The translations under genes and the position numbers were made by a program. A stretch of 64,000 bases of DNA from Bradyrhizobium sp. 132 (lineage in GTDB: Bacteria > Pseudomonadota > Alphaproteobacteria > Rhizobiales > Xanthobacteraceae): the NCBI RefSeq assembly GCF_023074185.1, contig NZ_JADPKY010000035.1, positions 94,255-158,254 of the forward strand, in the 5' to 3' direction. Positions 1-9,073 of this stretch are shown piece after piece. The number at the start of each line of letters is the position of its first letter. The first letter of the stretch is position 1. Under the pieces are notes generated by a model, which was not told the origin of the DNA, did not search any database, and was given only the letters and a program-made list of their open reading frames with translations.

Positions 1-2
1 AC

Positions 3-35
3 AAGCAACTCGTCACCAACTTCAACGCATGGTAA
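3..35 (+). CDS. 3' end of a gene cut by the window edge
   Basis: The third frame reads KQLVTNFNAW and then a TAA stop. It runs in from the left edge, so this may be the last ten residues of a protein encoded mostly outside the window. Ten residues are too few to assign a family, and it could be chance. Confidence 0.3.
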   Translation, partial: KQLVTNFNAW

Positions 36-364
36 GAGCACTCGTTCTCGGCATCCCTTCAGCACGTTGAGGCTGCGGTCAGCGCCGGCACTTCGTTGAA
101 TTCCGAACGCCTGTTTAAGAGCCTGCGCTATCTGCGACAATGTCGGCTTGGACCGCAATATCGGACGCCTGCGCTGCGGTTGAGAGCCAGAACCGGGCTT
201 GCCGCATCCCCAAAAACTGCGCTGGCACCGCGTGAGGTTCCGCCTACGAAATTGAACCGTCATCAATCGAGCGGGGACTAACCTTTCAGCGCGGCTGGGT
301 CTGACCGCAAGTGAGAAAAGGCCGCGAATCCGCAGCAGCCGAATACCTCATATGGAACGTCTCC
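36..364. other. Intergenic stretch without a convincing gene
   Basis: About 330 bases between the possible gene tail and the first full gene. The only ORF (about 61 codons) has no recognisable domain or ribosome binding site and an Arg-rich composition typical of an out-of-frame reading of GC-rich DNA. No RNA gene or clear promoter is seen. Confidence 0.5.
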
Positions 365-1048
365 ATGTCCGACACCCATACACGCGACCCCTCGTGGAAA
401 ACCGATTTGATCTGGCACTATTTCCACGCCGTCAGTACGGCGGCCAAGGTGCCCACCTATCGCAAATTCTACAGCAACCAAGACCCGAGCGACGAATTGG
501 ACAACCGCCATCGCGTCTATGAAATGCTGGTGGATGAGCCGCTGCACACCCATCCCACGCTGTCGACGACCTCGGACGAGTCGATGGAAAACTACAAGAA
601 GAGCAAGCTGCCATGGAACCAGAACAATGGCGGCTTCCTCAAAGCGGTGAACAATGAATGTTGGTGCGGTTCGATCCTCAAGATCGTGTTCGTCCGCTAT
701 ATGGGCTGGAAAATGGCCGAACCGACGGCGCGCGACCAAGTGAGCGTGGGAAGGGATCCCAGCAAAGCGGTAGACTGGACAATCAAGAATCTCGAAAACA
801 AGATGCCGGTACGAGCGTCCCTCGGCGGCGCCCATTATGTCGGCATCGTCGGCCACCGCACTACGGGGGCCGACAACAAGGTCACCGAGTTTCTGTGCCT
901 CGACCCATGGGCCTATGGCATCGACGGCGGCAATCAGGCCATGAAATATGCCGGTACGTCGACCGCCTTTCTCGGGATCGAGAAACGCGACGGCGCGGCA
1001 TGGACCTATAGCAACAAGGCCGTCGCCTTCGTCGAACGGCCGTCCTAG
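365..1048 (+). CDS. Hypothetical protein, possible papain-like fold
   Basis: A 227-residue protein from the ATG at 365. An in-frame GTG at 311 would add 18 residues, but these look like non-coding sequence. I do not recognise a named family. Three segments, in order, recall the Cys, His and Asp/Asn elements of papain-like or C39-type cysteine peptidases: NNECWCGS (about residues 96-103), GGAHYVGIVGH (about 160-170) and CLDPW. This is only a pattern resemblance. There is no signal peptide or membrane segment, and it stands alone in its transcription unit. Confidence 0.6.
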   Translation: MSDTHTRDPSWKTDLIWHYFHAVSTAAKVPTYRKFYSNQDPSDELDNRHRVYEMLVDEPLHTHPTLSTTSDESMENYKKSKLPWNQNNGGFLKAVNNECWCGSILKIVFVRYMGWKMAEPTARDQVSVGRDPSKAVDWTIKNLENKMPVRASLGGAHYVGIVGHRTTGADNKVTEFLCLDPWAYGIDGGNQAMKYAGTSTAFLGIEKRDGAAWTYSNKAVAFVERPS

Positions 1049-1078
1049 GAATTATGGCAGCGAGTTGCCATCATGCTC

Positions 1079-1098
1079 GCTCGGCGCCGAGCTGTTTT
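1079..1098 (+). terminator. Possible intrinsic terminator
   Basis: The 14-base palindrome GCTCGGCGCCGAGC (5-bp stem with a GCGC loop) is followed directly by TGTTTT, 31 bases after the stop of the hypothetical gene ending at 1048. The T-run is short, so this is a weak call. Confidence 0.4.
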
Positions 1099-1144
1099 AG
1101 TCGTCTACGAAATAGGATGTTTCTGAAACCCCACCAAGTGCCGA

Positions 1145-1498
1145 TTGATCTCAGTACTAAAAGCTGGGACAACTGGTAAGTCTGTCGAGAAACACAATTG
1201 GTCCTATCCTGAAGAGGCGCTCGAGGGTCGCTTCAAAAGGACCATTTTAAAAATCAACTGTGATCAGTTCACGGCGCATGAAATCGAATACATCGCGCTG
1301 ATCCAGCGGTATCGCATCGCCAAAGATCTTGTCCGCGAAGCCCGCGAAAACCCGGCAAGCGCGCGCCGCAAAATGCATCTGGTCGTGCGTCTCCCGGATG
1401 ATCTCGTGGTCCGAGTTCTACATGATCGCCATGCGCTCAGTCTGCGCATCGAGCAGACCGGCGCTCGCCCCTCTGGAGAGCCTTCGTTCCTGCTCTAA
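1145..1498 (+). CDS. Hypothetical protein
   Basis: A 117-residue reading that must start at TTG, since no ATG or GTG occurs early. The part from about 1264 onward uses mostly G/C-ending codons, as neighbouring genes do. It contains a helical stretch (HEIEYIALIQRYRIAKDL) and a possible beta-rich end. I do not recognise a family. The N-terminal third is AT-richer and may not be translated. It could be a real small gene, a 5'-truncated remnant or chance. Confidence 0.35.
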   Translation: MISVLKAGTTGKSVEKHNWSYPEEALEGRFKRTILKINCDQFTAHEIEYIALIQRYRIAKDLVREARENPASARRKMHLVVRLPDDLVVRVLHDRHALSLRIEQTGARPSGEPSFLL

Positions 1499-1524
1499 CC
1501 GATCGGAATAGCTGGCGAGAGCGC

Positions 1525-1710
1525 TCATTTCTCCGGAGGACGCAGCGGGCCGTCCGCCCACTTGCGCGCTGCAGGATCACGCAGCGGGTCGTCGTCGCAT
1601 TTGGCGCAGACGTAGCGCAGCCGTCCCTCCGCTGCTTCGTCCGGCAAACCCTTCATTGGCCTGCCGCAGCCAGGGCAAGCCTTTCGGACCGCATAGCGCC
1701 GTGCCATCAT
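1525..1710 (-). CDS. Small zinc-ribbon-like protein
   Basis: A 61-residue protein with two CxxC knuckles, CPGC and CAKC, about 23 residues apart, the usual arrangement of a small zinc ribbon. The ATG at 1710 follows GGGGAA at a spacing of about ten bases. An upstream GTG at 1734 is possible but adds unlike sequence. Its role is unknown; small zinc ribbons can bind nucleic acid or proteins. The head is basic (MMARRYAVRKA) and the tail is charged. Confidence 0.55.
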   Translation of the reverse strand: MMARRYAVRKACPGCGRPMKGLPDEAAEGRLRYVCAKCDDDPLRDPAARKWADGPLRPPEK

Positions 1711-1918
1711 TGTTTTATTTTCCCCGCAAGGCACTCTAGTCCCGCAATGATGGCGAACTCAACCGGATCGCGGAAACTTGTCCGGCTGGGGGACCTTAAA
1801 TGCGTCTGCGCCGGCCGCCCGGTCCGGATCCTCGGAATTCGCTGCCAGCATGCGCGTGTGCTTCGACGAGACGACGAAAACTAGCCTCGGAGCGCAGCGT
1901 CGGTCGCTGTCGTCGCAC

Positions 1919-2554
1919 TCATGGCGCGACCAGTTTCTTCCGGATCGCATAGCGAACAAGCTCCGCCGTCGATGACATCCCGAGCTTGCGCATCGCCGCG
2001 GCGCGATGGGTCTCGATGGTTTTCACACTCAATTTCAAGATGGCGCTGATCGATTTGTTCGTATGCCCCTCCGCAATGAGCTGGACCACGCTCTGTTCCC
2101 GCGAGGTGAGCAGTACGCCCGACTTGTTCTGCTTGTTGAGTTGGAAGTCCCGCAGAAGCTTTTCCAGCAACACGCCAGTGAAGTACGGCCTGCGATCAAG
2201 CAAGGCGTCTATCGCGGATATCAGGTGCTCTCTGGCATCAGACTTGAACAGGAAGCCGCGAACGCCGGCCAGAATGGCCTCCGTCAACAGTTCCTCGCTG
2301 TCATGCATCGTCAGGATCAACACCTCGGTTCGCATATGCATAGCGCTGAGGCGGCGACTCACTTCGAGTCCATTCATGAACGGCATCGAGTAATCGGCGA
2401 TCAGGATGTCCGCACGCGTTTCGATCGCCAAAGCCAGGGCCTGCTCGCCGTCGCAAGCCTCGCCGCCGACGACCCAATCGGAGCGCATTTGGACGATCGC
2501 GCGCAGCCCCGACCGTACAACCTCATGATCATCGGCAATGACGATGCGCTTCAC
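1919..2554 (-). CDS. NarL/FixJ-type response regulator (first of a tandem pair)
   Basis: A two-domain response regulator of about 211 residues. The receiver domain has the acidic pair D8/D9, the phosphorylation site D54 (ADYSMP) and a Lys late in the domain (FLFKSD). The LuxR-type HTH is at the C-terminus (LTSREQSVVQLIAEG, then KSISAILKLSVKTIETHRAAAMRKLG). The GTG at 2554 is chosen because the protein then begins exactly like its paralogue (KRIVIADDHE). The 36 extra upstream codons have no receiver-like sequence. It lies downstream of a histidine kinase and a close paralogue on the same strand, so the three probably form one signalling unit. Confidence 0.9.
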   Translation of the reverse strand: MKRIVIADDHEVVRSGLRAIVQMRSDWVVGGEACDGEQALALAIETRADILIADYSMPFMNGLEVSRRLSAMHMRTEVLILTMHDSEELLTEAILAGVRGFLFKSDAREHLISAIDALLDRRPYFTGVLLEKLLRDFQLNKQNKSGVLLTSREQSVVQLIAEGHTNKSISAILKLSVKTIETHRAAAMRKLGMSSTAELVRYAIRKKLVAP

Positions 2555-2708
2555 GACGGCGCTCCCGTATGTCGACCCAGAACCTATCGGGCAATCAACG
2601 GAGATGACTGGCAGCCAAGTCGGCTGACTGTATCGACCCTCTTCCGGAAAGTTATCCCACAAAACCCTGAGATCGGGTCGCGGATGTCCCGATCGCCGGA
2701 ATGCTCCA

Positions 2709-3326
2709 TCACTCGTCGACCAGTTTGGCTCTAACCGCGTATCGGACCAGACCGGCTGTCGAGTTCACATCGAGCTTCCGCATCGCGGCGGCCCGGTGAG
2801 CTTCTGTGGTCTTCACACTGAGGTTCAAGATGGCACTGATGCCCTTGTTGCTGTATCCGTCGGCAACGAGCTTGACGACCAGTTGCTCGCGGGGCGTCAG
2901 CCTCGCCTCATCGAGCGGTGCGCAATCCATATGGTCAACCCCGCTTCCAACGCCGAACGACTTGTGAACCAGGAGTGAATCGACAGCCGCAAGCAGCAGC
3001 TTGTTCGCCTCCGACTTCGACAAGAAGGCCCGCGCACCGGCCTGATAGGCCTGCTGCGCCAGCAGGCTAGAGCTGTGAACGGTAAAGATCAGGACCTCGG
3101 TGGGGAGCGAGCACTCCCTGATCCGCCGGGTCACCTCAACTCCGGTCATGCGCGGCATGGAGAAATCCAGAATGGCGACATGCGGCCTGCTCTCGATCGC
3201 GGCGGCAACTGCCTTTCTGCCGTCGCTCACCTCCGCCACGACCTCCCAATCGGCACGTTGCCCAAGCACCGCTCGGATACCTGAACGGACAGCCTCATGA
3301 TCATCGGCGATCAGGATACGTTTCAT
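2709..3326 (-). CDS. NarL/FixJ-type response regulator (second of a tandem pair)
   Basis: A 205-residue receiver plus LuxR HTH protein, phospho-acceptor D54 (LDFSMP), acidic pair D8/D9, HTH in the C-terminal 65 residues (LTPREQLVVKLVADG, GISAILNLSVKTTEAHRAAAMRKLD). It shares nearly every diagnostic segment with the regulator encoded just downstream, which indicates tandem duplication with divergence in the middle of the receiver and in the linker. It lies 111 bases downstream of the kinase gene. It should bind DNA as a phosphorylated dimer; the target genes are not evident from the sequence. Confidence 0.92.
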   Translation of the reverse strand: MKRILIADDHEAVRSGIRAVLGQRADWEVVAEVSDGRKAVAAAIESRPHVAILDFSMPRMTGVEVTRRIRECSLPTEVLIFTVHSSSLLAQQAYQAGARAFLSKSEANKLLLAAVDSLLVHKSFGVGSGVDHMDCAPLDEARLTPREQLVVKLVADGYSNKGISAILNLSVKTTEAHRAAAMRKLDVNSTAGLVRYAVRAKLVDE

Positions 3327-3437
3327 GCAAAGTGCTCCTGCTTCGATCGCCGCCGCTTCGAGTACCGCAAGCCGATGGCCATATCGGAGCGCGACGGTCG
3401 CCCGACGGATCTCGTCCTTGGAGATGCGCGTCGGCTC

Positions 3438-4250
3438 TCATGACTGCAACAACAAGCGCCGCTTGTGCCGCTTCGCCTCGTTGCGAACCGGGATAACCGC
3501 GTACAACGTGGTCCCGGAGCTTTCCGGATCGGATCGAATCTCGAGGCTGCCGCCAAGGCGCGCGAGCCTCTCCCTCATGGCGGGAATGCCGACACCCATC
3601 GACGTCGTTCCGCCGCCTCGTTCAGCGCGGTGAGCCGCGAAGCCGCGTCCATTGTCGCTGATGGTCAGTCGAAACTGCCCGCGGGTTGCCTGGACGAGGA
3701 TTTTGACCTCCGTCGCGCTCGCGTGCCGGAATATGTTCGCGAGTCCTTCCTGAACGATCCGCAGCAATGCCCTTTGGCTGTCGTATGACAGCCCGTCCAC
3801 TCCAGCGTCGACGACGCTCCGGGCGCGCAAGGCGGTGCGCGCAGCAAAGCCGCGGACATAGCACTCGATCGTCGCCTTCAGTCCTTCCTCCATCACGTCC
3901 TGTGGATGCAGCAAATATGTAAGCGAGCGGATATCCCTCAGAGCGCGGTCGATCGATGCATCAACGTCGTCGCAAAGCCTATCGACGCCGTTTGCTCCGC
4001 CGACGCAGGCGCGGATTCGCATCAACCCAAGACTTGCCGCGACCAAATATTGACAAGTCGAATCATGAAGTTCCGAGGCAATCCGCTGCTGAATACCCTC
4101 CTGTATGGAAGCCAAATCACGACCGGTTGGGTCATCCGGCTGTTCTTCAGAAGACTCAAGAACGCTCATCCGGTGTCGACCGAGGCGCTTCGCGGTTCCA
4201 TGTGGCTTCAACAGGCTCGCAGGAAGGCTGCACGGCTTCATTGGACGCAT
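3438..4250 (-). CDS. NarX-type histidine kinase without a sensor domain
   Basis: A soluble HisKA_3/HATPase_c kinase. The dimerisation and phospho-acceptor helix contains ELHDSTCQYL, with the His as phosphorylation site. The ATPase domain shows the N-box (EGLANIFRHAS), a G1 box (SDNGRGF) and the G2 region (MGVGIPAMRERLARLGGSLEI). No transmembrane helix, PAS or GAF domain precedes the kinase core, so any input must come through a partner protein or the short N-terminus. The start is uncertain: TTG 4289, ATG 4250 and ATG 4169 are all open. It is first in line before two response regulators, its likely partners. Confidence 0.88.
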   Translation of the reverse strand: MRPMKPCSLPASLLKPHGTAKRLGRHRMSVLESSEEQPDDPTGRDLASIQEGIQQRIASELHDSTCQYLVAASLGLMRIRACVGGANGVDRLCDDVDASIDRALRDIRSLTYLLHPQDVMEEGLKATIECYVRGFAARTALRARSVVDAGVDGLSYDSQRALLRIVQEGLANIFRHASATEVKILVQATRGQFRLTISDNGRGFAAHRAERGGGTTSMGVGIPAMRERLARLGGSLEIRSDPESSGTTLYAVIPVRNEAKRHKRRLLLQS

Positions 4251-4289
4251 CCAGCTTTTAAGTCCGTCCTGGACATCGACTGTCGCCAA

Positions 4290-4654
4290 TCGACGACCTA
4301 GATAATGACCCGTTCAACATGTCCCATGAGGGCCGCAATTCGACGCGCACCCCTAAGGGAATGACGTGCACTATCATACCTCCTGGTTTTCCGTACAACC
4401 AAGGGGTTAATTCATAATACTTCAAAACCTGCGCATGACTGACATGAGTTTTCGTCCGGTATATGCAGTTTGTGCCAATCGCTGGAACCAACGCGATAAA
4501 ATGAGACAATGACTGCTAAAATTCTTCGTCGCGCATCCGGACACGACCGAACGTCGCCTTACGGTCCAGACCATCAGGGACGAGCTTTATGGAAATGCAA
4601 GTGGCGTCGTTTCTGGCACATCGCCAGATGCCCGAACTATCGCACGACGACGCC
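4290..4654. other. AT-richer non-coding stretch upstream of the kinase gene
   Basis: This 365-base gap is visibly richer in A+T than its surroundings. It must hold the promoter of the leftward kinase/regulator operon and the 3' end region of the leftward gene at 4655. I see no convincing sigma-70 pair and no FixK/Anr-type box. On the minus strand GGAGGT sits immediately before an ATG, but the 41-codon reading that follows is not protein-like. Confidence 0.4.
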
Positions 4655-4906
4655 CTATCGACCGCTATCTTTGGCTGAGCCAGACTTCTTCTTCGTCCGA
4701 GAGAGCGGAGGAGTTTGCGGGGCCGGTACTATCACCAGTGGATGAGCGGGAACTCGCAGGCGATTCTGCCCGATGTCATCCCGGAGTGCGTCGGTATCCA
4801 TGCGCTGGCTCCGCTCGACGGAGTCACGGGGGTCCGCCAACGCGGCGGTTGCCGCCGTCATTCCGAAAACCGCCCACAGCAGGACGAAGAGTCGTCTCGT
4901 TGACAT
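4655..4906 (-). CDS. Small secreted protein
   Basis: An 83-residue protein with a classical signal peptide: positive start (MSTRR), hydrophobic core (LFVLLWAVFGMTAATA) and cleavage motif ALA before D26. The mature part is about 58 residues, polar and proline-containing, with a basic tail (RTKKKSGSAKDSGR). No family is recognised. It starts 14 bases after the stop of the outer-membrane protein gene, so the two are probably co-transcribed and both work in the envelope. Confidence 0.6.
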   Translation of the reverse strand: MSTRRLFVLLWAVFGMTAATAALADPRDSVERSQRMDTDALRDDIGQNRLRVPAHPLVIVPAPQTPPLSRTKKKSGSAKDSGR

Positions 4907-4919
4907 TTCGTATTCTTTC

Positions 4920-5732
4920 TCAGAAGGCGAAGTCGAGCCGCGGACCGATCCGAAGATCCCTGTAGTGCCGAATCGGAACGTTGGACGTCCGGGCCTCGTA
5001 CAGCACCGTGGTCGTGAGCGACAGATTGCTCGCGAAATTATACTTCAGACCGATATCCGCCGAATAGAGCTGGTCCTGCCGTCCTGAATTCAATCCATCG
5101 GTAAACCAATAGGCTTCGAACAGAGGCGTGCTCACGACCGACCATTTGGGGTCGAGCTGCACTTCGATTCCGAGAACGGCATCGAAGCGCCAGCGGCGCG
5201 CTTCCGCAAGATCGGAAAACCGGTAGGTCAGCAGCAACAATGGGGACAGGGTGACGTTGTTGATGCGAAAGTCGCGGGCCACCGATCCCATCACGTCGTT
5301 CGAGGTAAACGCCAGGCCGCGGTAGACGCCGTCGAAGTCGTAACGATTTTCGTAGATCGCAGAGAACCGCCAGCCATTCCAGTTCTCGGTCAATCGTCCT
5401 CCCAAGCGGGCGATTGCGGCATTCCCGTCCTTCTCCGTTGCGAATGCCTCATACTGCGCGCGGGCGTAGAGGCGATAGGACAGTTCGTTCGTTAGGTATC
5501 CGTCCAGTCTGGCGCTGATATCGGGCTCGTAATAACCGTCCGACTTGCGGGCGTCGCGTGTGAACAGAGCGTTGTCGGTAAACATCGACGACACGGAACC
5601 GACCACACTCCACGAAGGCAGCGGCAGTGCCGGCGGATCCGCCCTGAACTCTTTCAGGTCCACGTCCGCGGCCATTGCAGCAGTCGCACCCAAGGCTCCA
5701 ACCAGCTGCAGAAGAACTCCAGATACACGCAT
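4920..5732 (-). CDS. Outer-membrane beta-barrel protein
   Basis: A 270-residue exported protein. The signal peptide covers residues 1-21 (cleavage after AMA). The rest alternates polar and hydrophobic residues in many short strands rich in aromatic residues, ending with RLDFAF; a C-terminal Phe is the usual signal for outer-membrane barrel insertion. It resembles the 'outer membrane beta-barrel protein' annotations of Bradyrhizobium (compare DUF2860/OmpW-size barrels), but I cannot assign a named porin family or ligand. A small secreted protein gene follows closely downstream. Confidence 0.75.
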   Translation of the reverse strand: MRVSGVLLQLVGALGATAAMAADVDLKEFRADPPALPLPSWSVVGSVSSMFTDNALFTRDARKSDGYYEPDISARLDGYLTNELSYRLYARAQYEAFATEKDGNAAIARLGGRLTENWNGWRFSAIYENRYDFDGVYRGLAFTSNDVMGSVARDFRINNVTLSPLLLLTYRFSDLAEARRWRFDAVLGIEVQLDPKWSVVSTPLFEAYWFTDGLNSGRQDQLYSADIGLKYNFASNLSLTTTVLYEARTSNVPIRHYRDLRIGPRLDFAF

Positions 5733-5942
5733 CTGAACCTCGAGACTGTCGACCCCGCCTTCCCCAACGACGCGACCATAGGCCCCGCAGTAGTTGTGTC
5801 AAGCGACGCCGACAACGCACGACCCTTTCGCGGAATGTTGTTACTGCGTGACCACACAATCTCGGATCACACAAGCTCGGAGACTGCCGAAAGAAACGTG
5901 CACATCACTTCCTAAACCGCGCCACCGTAGACCGGCGCAGAT

Positions 5943-6125
5943 TCATTCTGGGAGAGGTCCATCTCCGAGCATCAATGAAGCAAGCCATCCGACTGCCAGA
6001 CAGATCGCGAGGACGACGATGCCGATGATCAGTGAGCGGCGCCCGGCCTTAAACAGCGCCTGCGTGGGGTCGAGCGTGTGAAACAGCTGCAAGGAAGGCG
6101 AGAGCCTCGTGACGATCCTGCCCAT
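5943..6125 (-). CDS. Possible small single-span membrane protein
   Basis: A 60-residue reading with one clear hydrophobic segment (about residues 30-52, SLIIGIVVLAICLAVGWLASLML) after a basic stretch (KAGRRS), which predicts an inner-membrane protein with a short C-terminal tail. It has no good ribosome binding site and no recognised family. It sits between arcA and the outer-membrane protein gene on the same strand. It could be real or chance. Confidence 0.4.
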   Translation of the reverse strand: MGRIVTRLSPSLQLFHTLDPTQALFKAGRRSLIIGIVVLAICLAVGWLASLMLGDGPLPE

Positions 6126-6276
6126 TGCGGGCTCGGGGCCGTCGATGCAAGCTCCTGCATGTGCCGAGTCCGCTGAACGGCCGCGAGGCCGGCCGAGCTT
6201 CCCGAACTCACGGCCTACGATGCCTTGGGCTTCGCCCAGGCTTCATCCTGGCTTCACCCGCCAGGGTGCCTCTGCG

Positions 6277-7524
6277 CTAGTAGTCCACGGCGTCACGGAT
6301 GATCGGGCACGTCATGCAGTGGCCGCCACCGCGACCACGGCCCAGTTCCGCCCCGACGATGGTGATGACCTCGATACCTTCTTTGCGCAGCAGTGTGTTG
6401 GTATAGGTGTTTCGATCGTACGCGTACACCACGCCTGGCGACGCACAGACGAGGTTGGCGCCGCTGTCCCATTGCGTGCGCTCGCGCTGATAATCGCTTC
6501 CTCCCGCCTCGACCACACGAAGCTTCTTAAGACCCAGCGCTTCCTCGACGACACTGACGAATGGCTTGTTCTCGGGGTGCAACTCGACGCCACTCGGTTG
6601 GTCGCTCGGGCGATAGGAGTAGGCGCGGGTCTGATTGATGAAGTCGGGCGCGGTCAGTACGCAGTCGCGGTCGGCGAAGGTGAACACAGTGTCGAGATGC
6701 ATGGCTGCGCGGATCTTGGGCATCGCCGCGACGATCACGCGTTCGGCCGCCTTCTTCGCAAACAGCGTCGCCGCGAGTTGGCTGATCGCCTGACGGGATG
6801 TACGTTCGCTCATCCCGATCAGCACGACTCCTTTGCCGATCGGCATCACGTCGCCGCCCTCCAGAGTAGCCAGCCCATGGTCGTGCGTGGGGTCGCCCCA
6901 CCAGACATTGACCTTGCCGGCGAAATCAGGATGGAACTTGTAGATCGCGGTTGTGAGGATCGTTTCCTCGTGTCTGGCCGGCCAATAAAGCGAGTTGAGC
7001 GTCACGCCTCCATAGATCCAGCAGGTGGTGTCGCGCGTGTACAGCGTGTTCGGCAGCGGCGGCAGCAGGTACTCGGTGGCACCCGCCGCCTCCTTGACCA
7101 TCTTGATCGCCTGGCCGCCATGCTCTTCAGGAAAGTCATGAGTCGACAGGCCACCGATCAAGGTTTCCGCAAGCGCGCGATTGTCGAGGCCGGAAAGGTA
7201 GCTCCTCAATTCGTCGATGAAGCCGAGCCCGACCTGATTGGGCACGACCTGATTGTCGAGTATCCACTTTTTACCCTCCGGTACCGCCACCGTTTCGGCC
7301 AGTAGGTTGTGCATTTCCACCACATCGACGCCCCGGTCGCGCATCTTGGTGACGAAGTCAAAATGGTCACGCTTGGCGTTCTCCACCCAGAGAACATCAT
7401 CGAACAGCAACTGATCGCAGTTCGACGGCGTGAGCCGCTGATGCGCCCGACCTGGCGAGCACACCATCACCTTCCGGAGCTGACCGACCTCCGAATGAAC
7501 GCCGAAGGCTGAGGAATTCGCCAT
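6277..7524 (-). CDS. arcA: Arginine deiminase
   Basis: Hydrolyses L-arginine to citrulline and ammonia in the cytoplasm, the first step of the arginine deiminase pathway. The protein has 415 residues, normal for the family, and begins [25 protein letters not shown]. Family landmarks are visible: [22 protein letters not shown], the [13 protein letters not shown] segment with the catalytic His and Asp, and the nucleophile Cys in [10 protein letters not shown] near the C-terminus. The ATG at 7524 is preceded by AAAGGAG; longer readings upstream belong to the transporter gene. It lies 23 bases downstream of an arginine/ornithine-type antiporter. ArcB and ArcC are absent from the window, so here it may act mainly as an ammonia-generating acid-stress enzyme. 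Confidence 0.96.
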   Translation of the reverse strand: MANSSAFGVHSEVGQLRKVMVCSPGRAHQRLTPSNCDQLLFDDVLWVENAKRDHFDFVTKMRDRGVDVVEMHNLLAETVAVPEGKKWILDNQVVPNQVGLGFIDELRSYLSGLDNRALAETLIGGLSTHDFPEEHGGQAIKMVKEAAGATEYLLPPLPNTLYTRDTTCWIYGGVTLNSLYWPARHEETILTTAIYKFHPDFAGKVNVWWGDPTHDHGLATLEGGDVMPIGKGVVLIGMSERTSRQAISQLAATLFAKKAAERVIVAAMPKIRAAMHLDTVFTFADRDCVLTAPDFINQTRAYSYRPSDQPSGVELHPENKPFVSVVEEALGLKKLRVVEAGGSDYQRERTQWDSGANLVCASPGVVYAYDRNTYTNTLLRKEGIEVITIVGAELGRGRGGGHCMTCPIIRDAVDY

Positions 7525-7547
7525 TGGTGGCTCCTTTCGTACTGGGG

Positions 7548-8981
7548 CTAGATGCTGATATAGCCGGTAGCGAGGCCATGGATACCGACGACACATCCGA
7601 TCACCGCCACCGCGAACAAGACCCATTCGGCCGGCGTGAAGAGCTGTTTGCCCTGCTCTTTCCGCGTGATGTAGTACAGGATCGTGCCGGGGGCGTAGAT
7701 GATGAAGCCGAGCAGCAGGAACTTCGTCCCGCCGGCGAACAACAGGAATATCGTGTAGATCGTCGCCAGAACCGCAATGATGGTGTCCTTGCGGAGGTCG
7801 CGCGGGTCCTTTTCGTAAGTCTCTCTGCGAAAAACCAGCATCAACGCAAAGGCCGCTGACAGAAAGTACGGAATCAACGAGAGGTGGCTGCAGAGCGACA
7901 GCGCGAAGGTGAAGGCGTCGTCTGAGAACAGCGTGGCGACGAGCACCACTTGAATCAGCAGCGTGGTCATCAGCAGCGCCGATGACGGCACTTGATTGGC
8001 ATTCTCTCGTGCCAGGAAGGCCGGCATGTCCAGTTTTTTGGCGGCCACCGAAAGCACCTCGGCAGCCATCATCGTCCACGCCAGATAAGCGCCAAGAACC
8101 GAGACGATCACGCCGGCCCCGATAAACACCGCTCCCCAATGGCCGACCGCGGCCTCGAGCACGCCACCGACAGAGGGCTGGCGAAGCTGCGCGATCTCCG
8201 TGCGTGGCAGGACGCCGTAGGCCAATATCGACACCGACGCGAACAGCGCCAGCACGCCGAGAAATCCCGTGACGGTAGCGACACCCACGTCCTCGCGCTT
8301 CTCCGCGAAGCGCGAATAGTTGCTCGCACCCTCGATGCCCAGGAACACGAAGACGGTCACCAGCATCGTCGCCTTGACCTGCTCGAACAGGTTACCATAG
8401 TCGCCCGCCGCGCCGCCCCAGAGGTTGTCCACGAACACGGACGGCTTGAGGAAGAAGATCGACAACACCAAGAACAGCAGCAGCGGAATGATCTTGGCGA
8501 CTGTGACGATGGCGTTGATTCCGGCTGCTTCCTTCACGCCGCGCAGCACCAGAAAATGGAATGCCCATATCCCGACCGAGGAGATCAGGACTGCGGTCAA
8601 GGTATTGCCCTGGCCCAAAGCGGGAAAGAATGCGCCGAGCGTCGACTTGATCAGGATCCAGTAAGACACGTTGCCGACGCAGGCGCTGGCCCAGTAGCCG
8701 AACGCCGAAAAGAAGCCGACATACGGCCCGAATCCCGCCCGCGCATAGGCGTAGACACCGGCATCGAGATCCGGCTTGCGGTTGGCCAACGTCTGAAACA
8801 CGAAGCAGAGCATCAGCATGCCGGCACCGGCAATGGCCCAGGCGATGAGGGCCCCGTAGATGCCCGTCGCCTGCGCGAAGTTGCGCGGTATCGAGAATAC
8901 GCCGGCACCGACCATGCCGCCGACCACCATGGCAGTCAGGGTCCGCAGCGGCAATCTTTGGACGTCCTTATTGGTGGTCAT
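7548..8981 (-). CDS. arcD: Arginine/ornithine-type antiporter (APA family, APC superfamily)
   Basis: A 477-residue inner-membrane transporter with about 12-13 hydrophobic spans. The first helix carries the APC substrate-binding glycines ([14 protein letters not shown]). Conserved blocks include [30 protein letters not shown] and the C-terminal [17 protein letters not shown], all typical of ArcD/ArgP-like basic amino acid exchangers. Placed directly upstream of arcA in the same direction, it most likely exchanges external arginine for ornithine or citrulline. It is strongly similar to the antiporter encoded at 20014-21453. Confidence 0.9.
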   Translation of the reverse strand: MTTNKDVQRLPLRTLTAMVVGGMVGAGVFSIPRNFAQATGIYGALIAWAIAGAGMLMLCFVFQTLANRKPDLDAGVYAYARAGFGPYVGFFSAFGYWASACVGNVSYWILIKSTLGAFFPALGQGNTLTAVLISSVGIWAFHFLVLRGVKEAAGINAIVTVAKIIPLLLFLVLSIFFLKPSVFVDNLWGGAAGDYGNLFEQVKATMLVTVFVFLGIEGASNYSRFAEKREDVGVATVTGFLGVLALFASVSILAYGVLPRTEIAQLRQPSVGGVLEAAVGHWGAVFIGAGVIVSVLGAYLAWTMMAAEVLSVAAKKLDMPAFLARENANQVPSSALLMTTLLIQVVLVATLFSDDAFTFALSLCSHLSLIPYFLSAAFALMLVFRRETYEKDPRDLRKDTIIAVLATIYTIFLLFAGGTKFLLLGFIIYAPGTILYYITRKEQGKQLFTPAEWVLFAVAVIGCVVGIHGLATGYISI

Positions 8982-9073
8982 TGGAAGCGTCCCGATTATC
9001 TGTCGTCACAGATGCACCCATCACGGAGCGGAAAAACATAGGGTTGACTACCTAGCCGATGACGAGGATTCCC

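Noticed and set aside
4258..4386. A 41-codon minus-strand ORF after GGAGGT, overlapping the kinase start.
   Set aside because: The Shine-Dalgarno is only one base from the ATG, and the peptide has no signal, domain or leader-peptide features.
6277..8139. Arginine deiminase extended to 620 residues.
   Set aside because: The extra 205 residues lie out of frame over the antiporter gene and are Arg/His-rich; the family start MANSS with AAAGGAG is at 7524.
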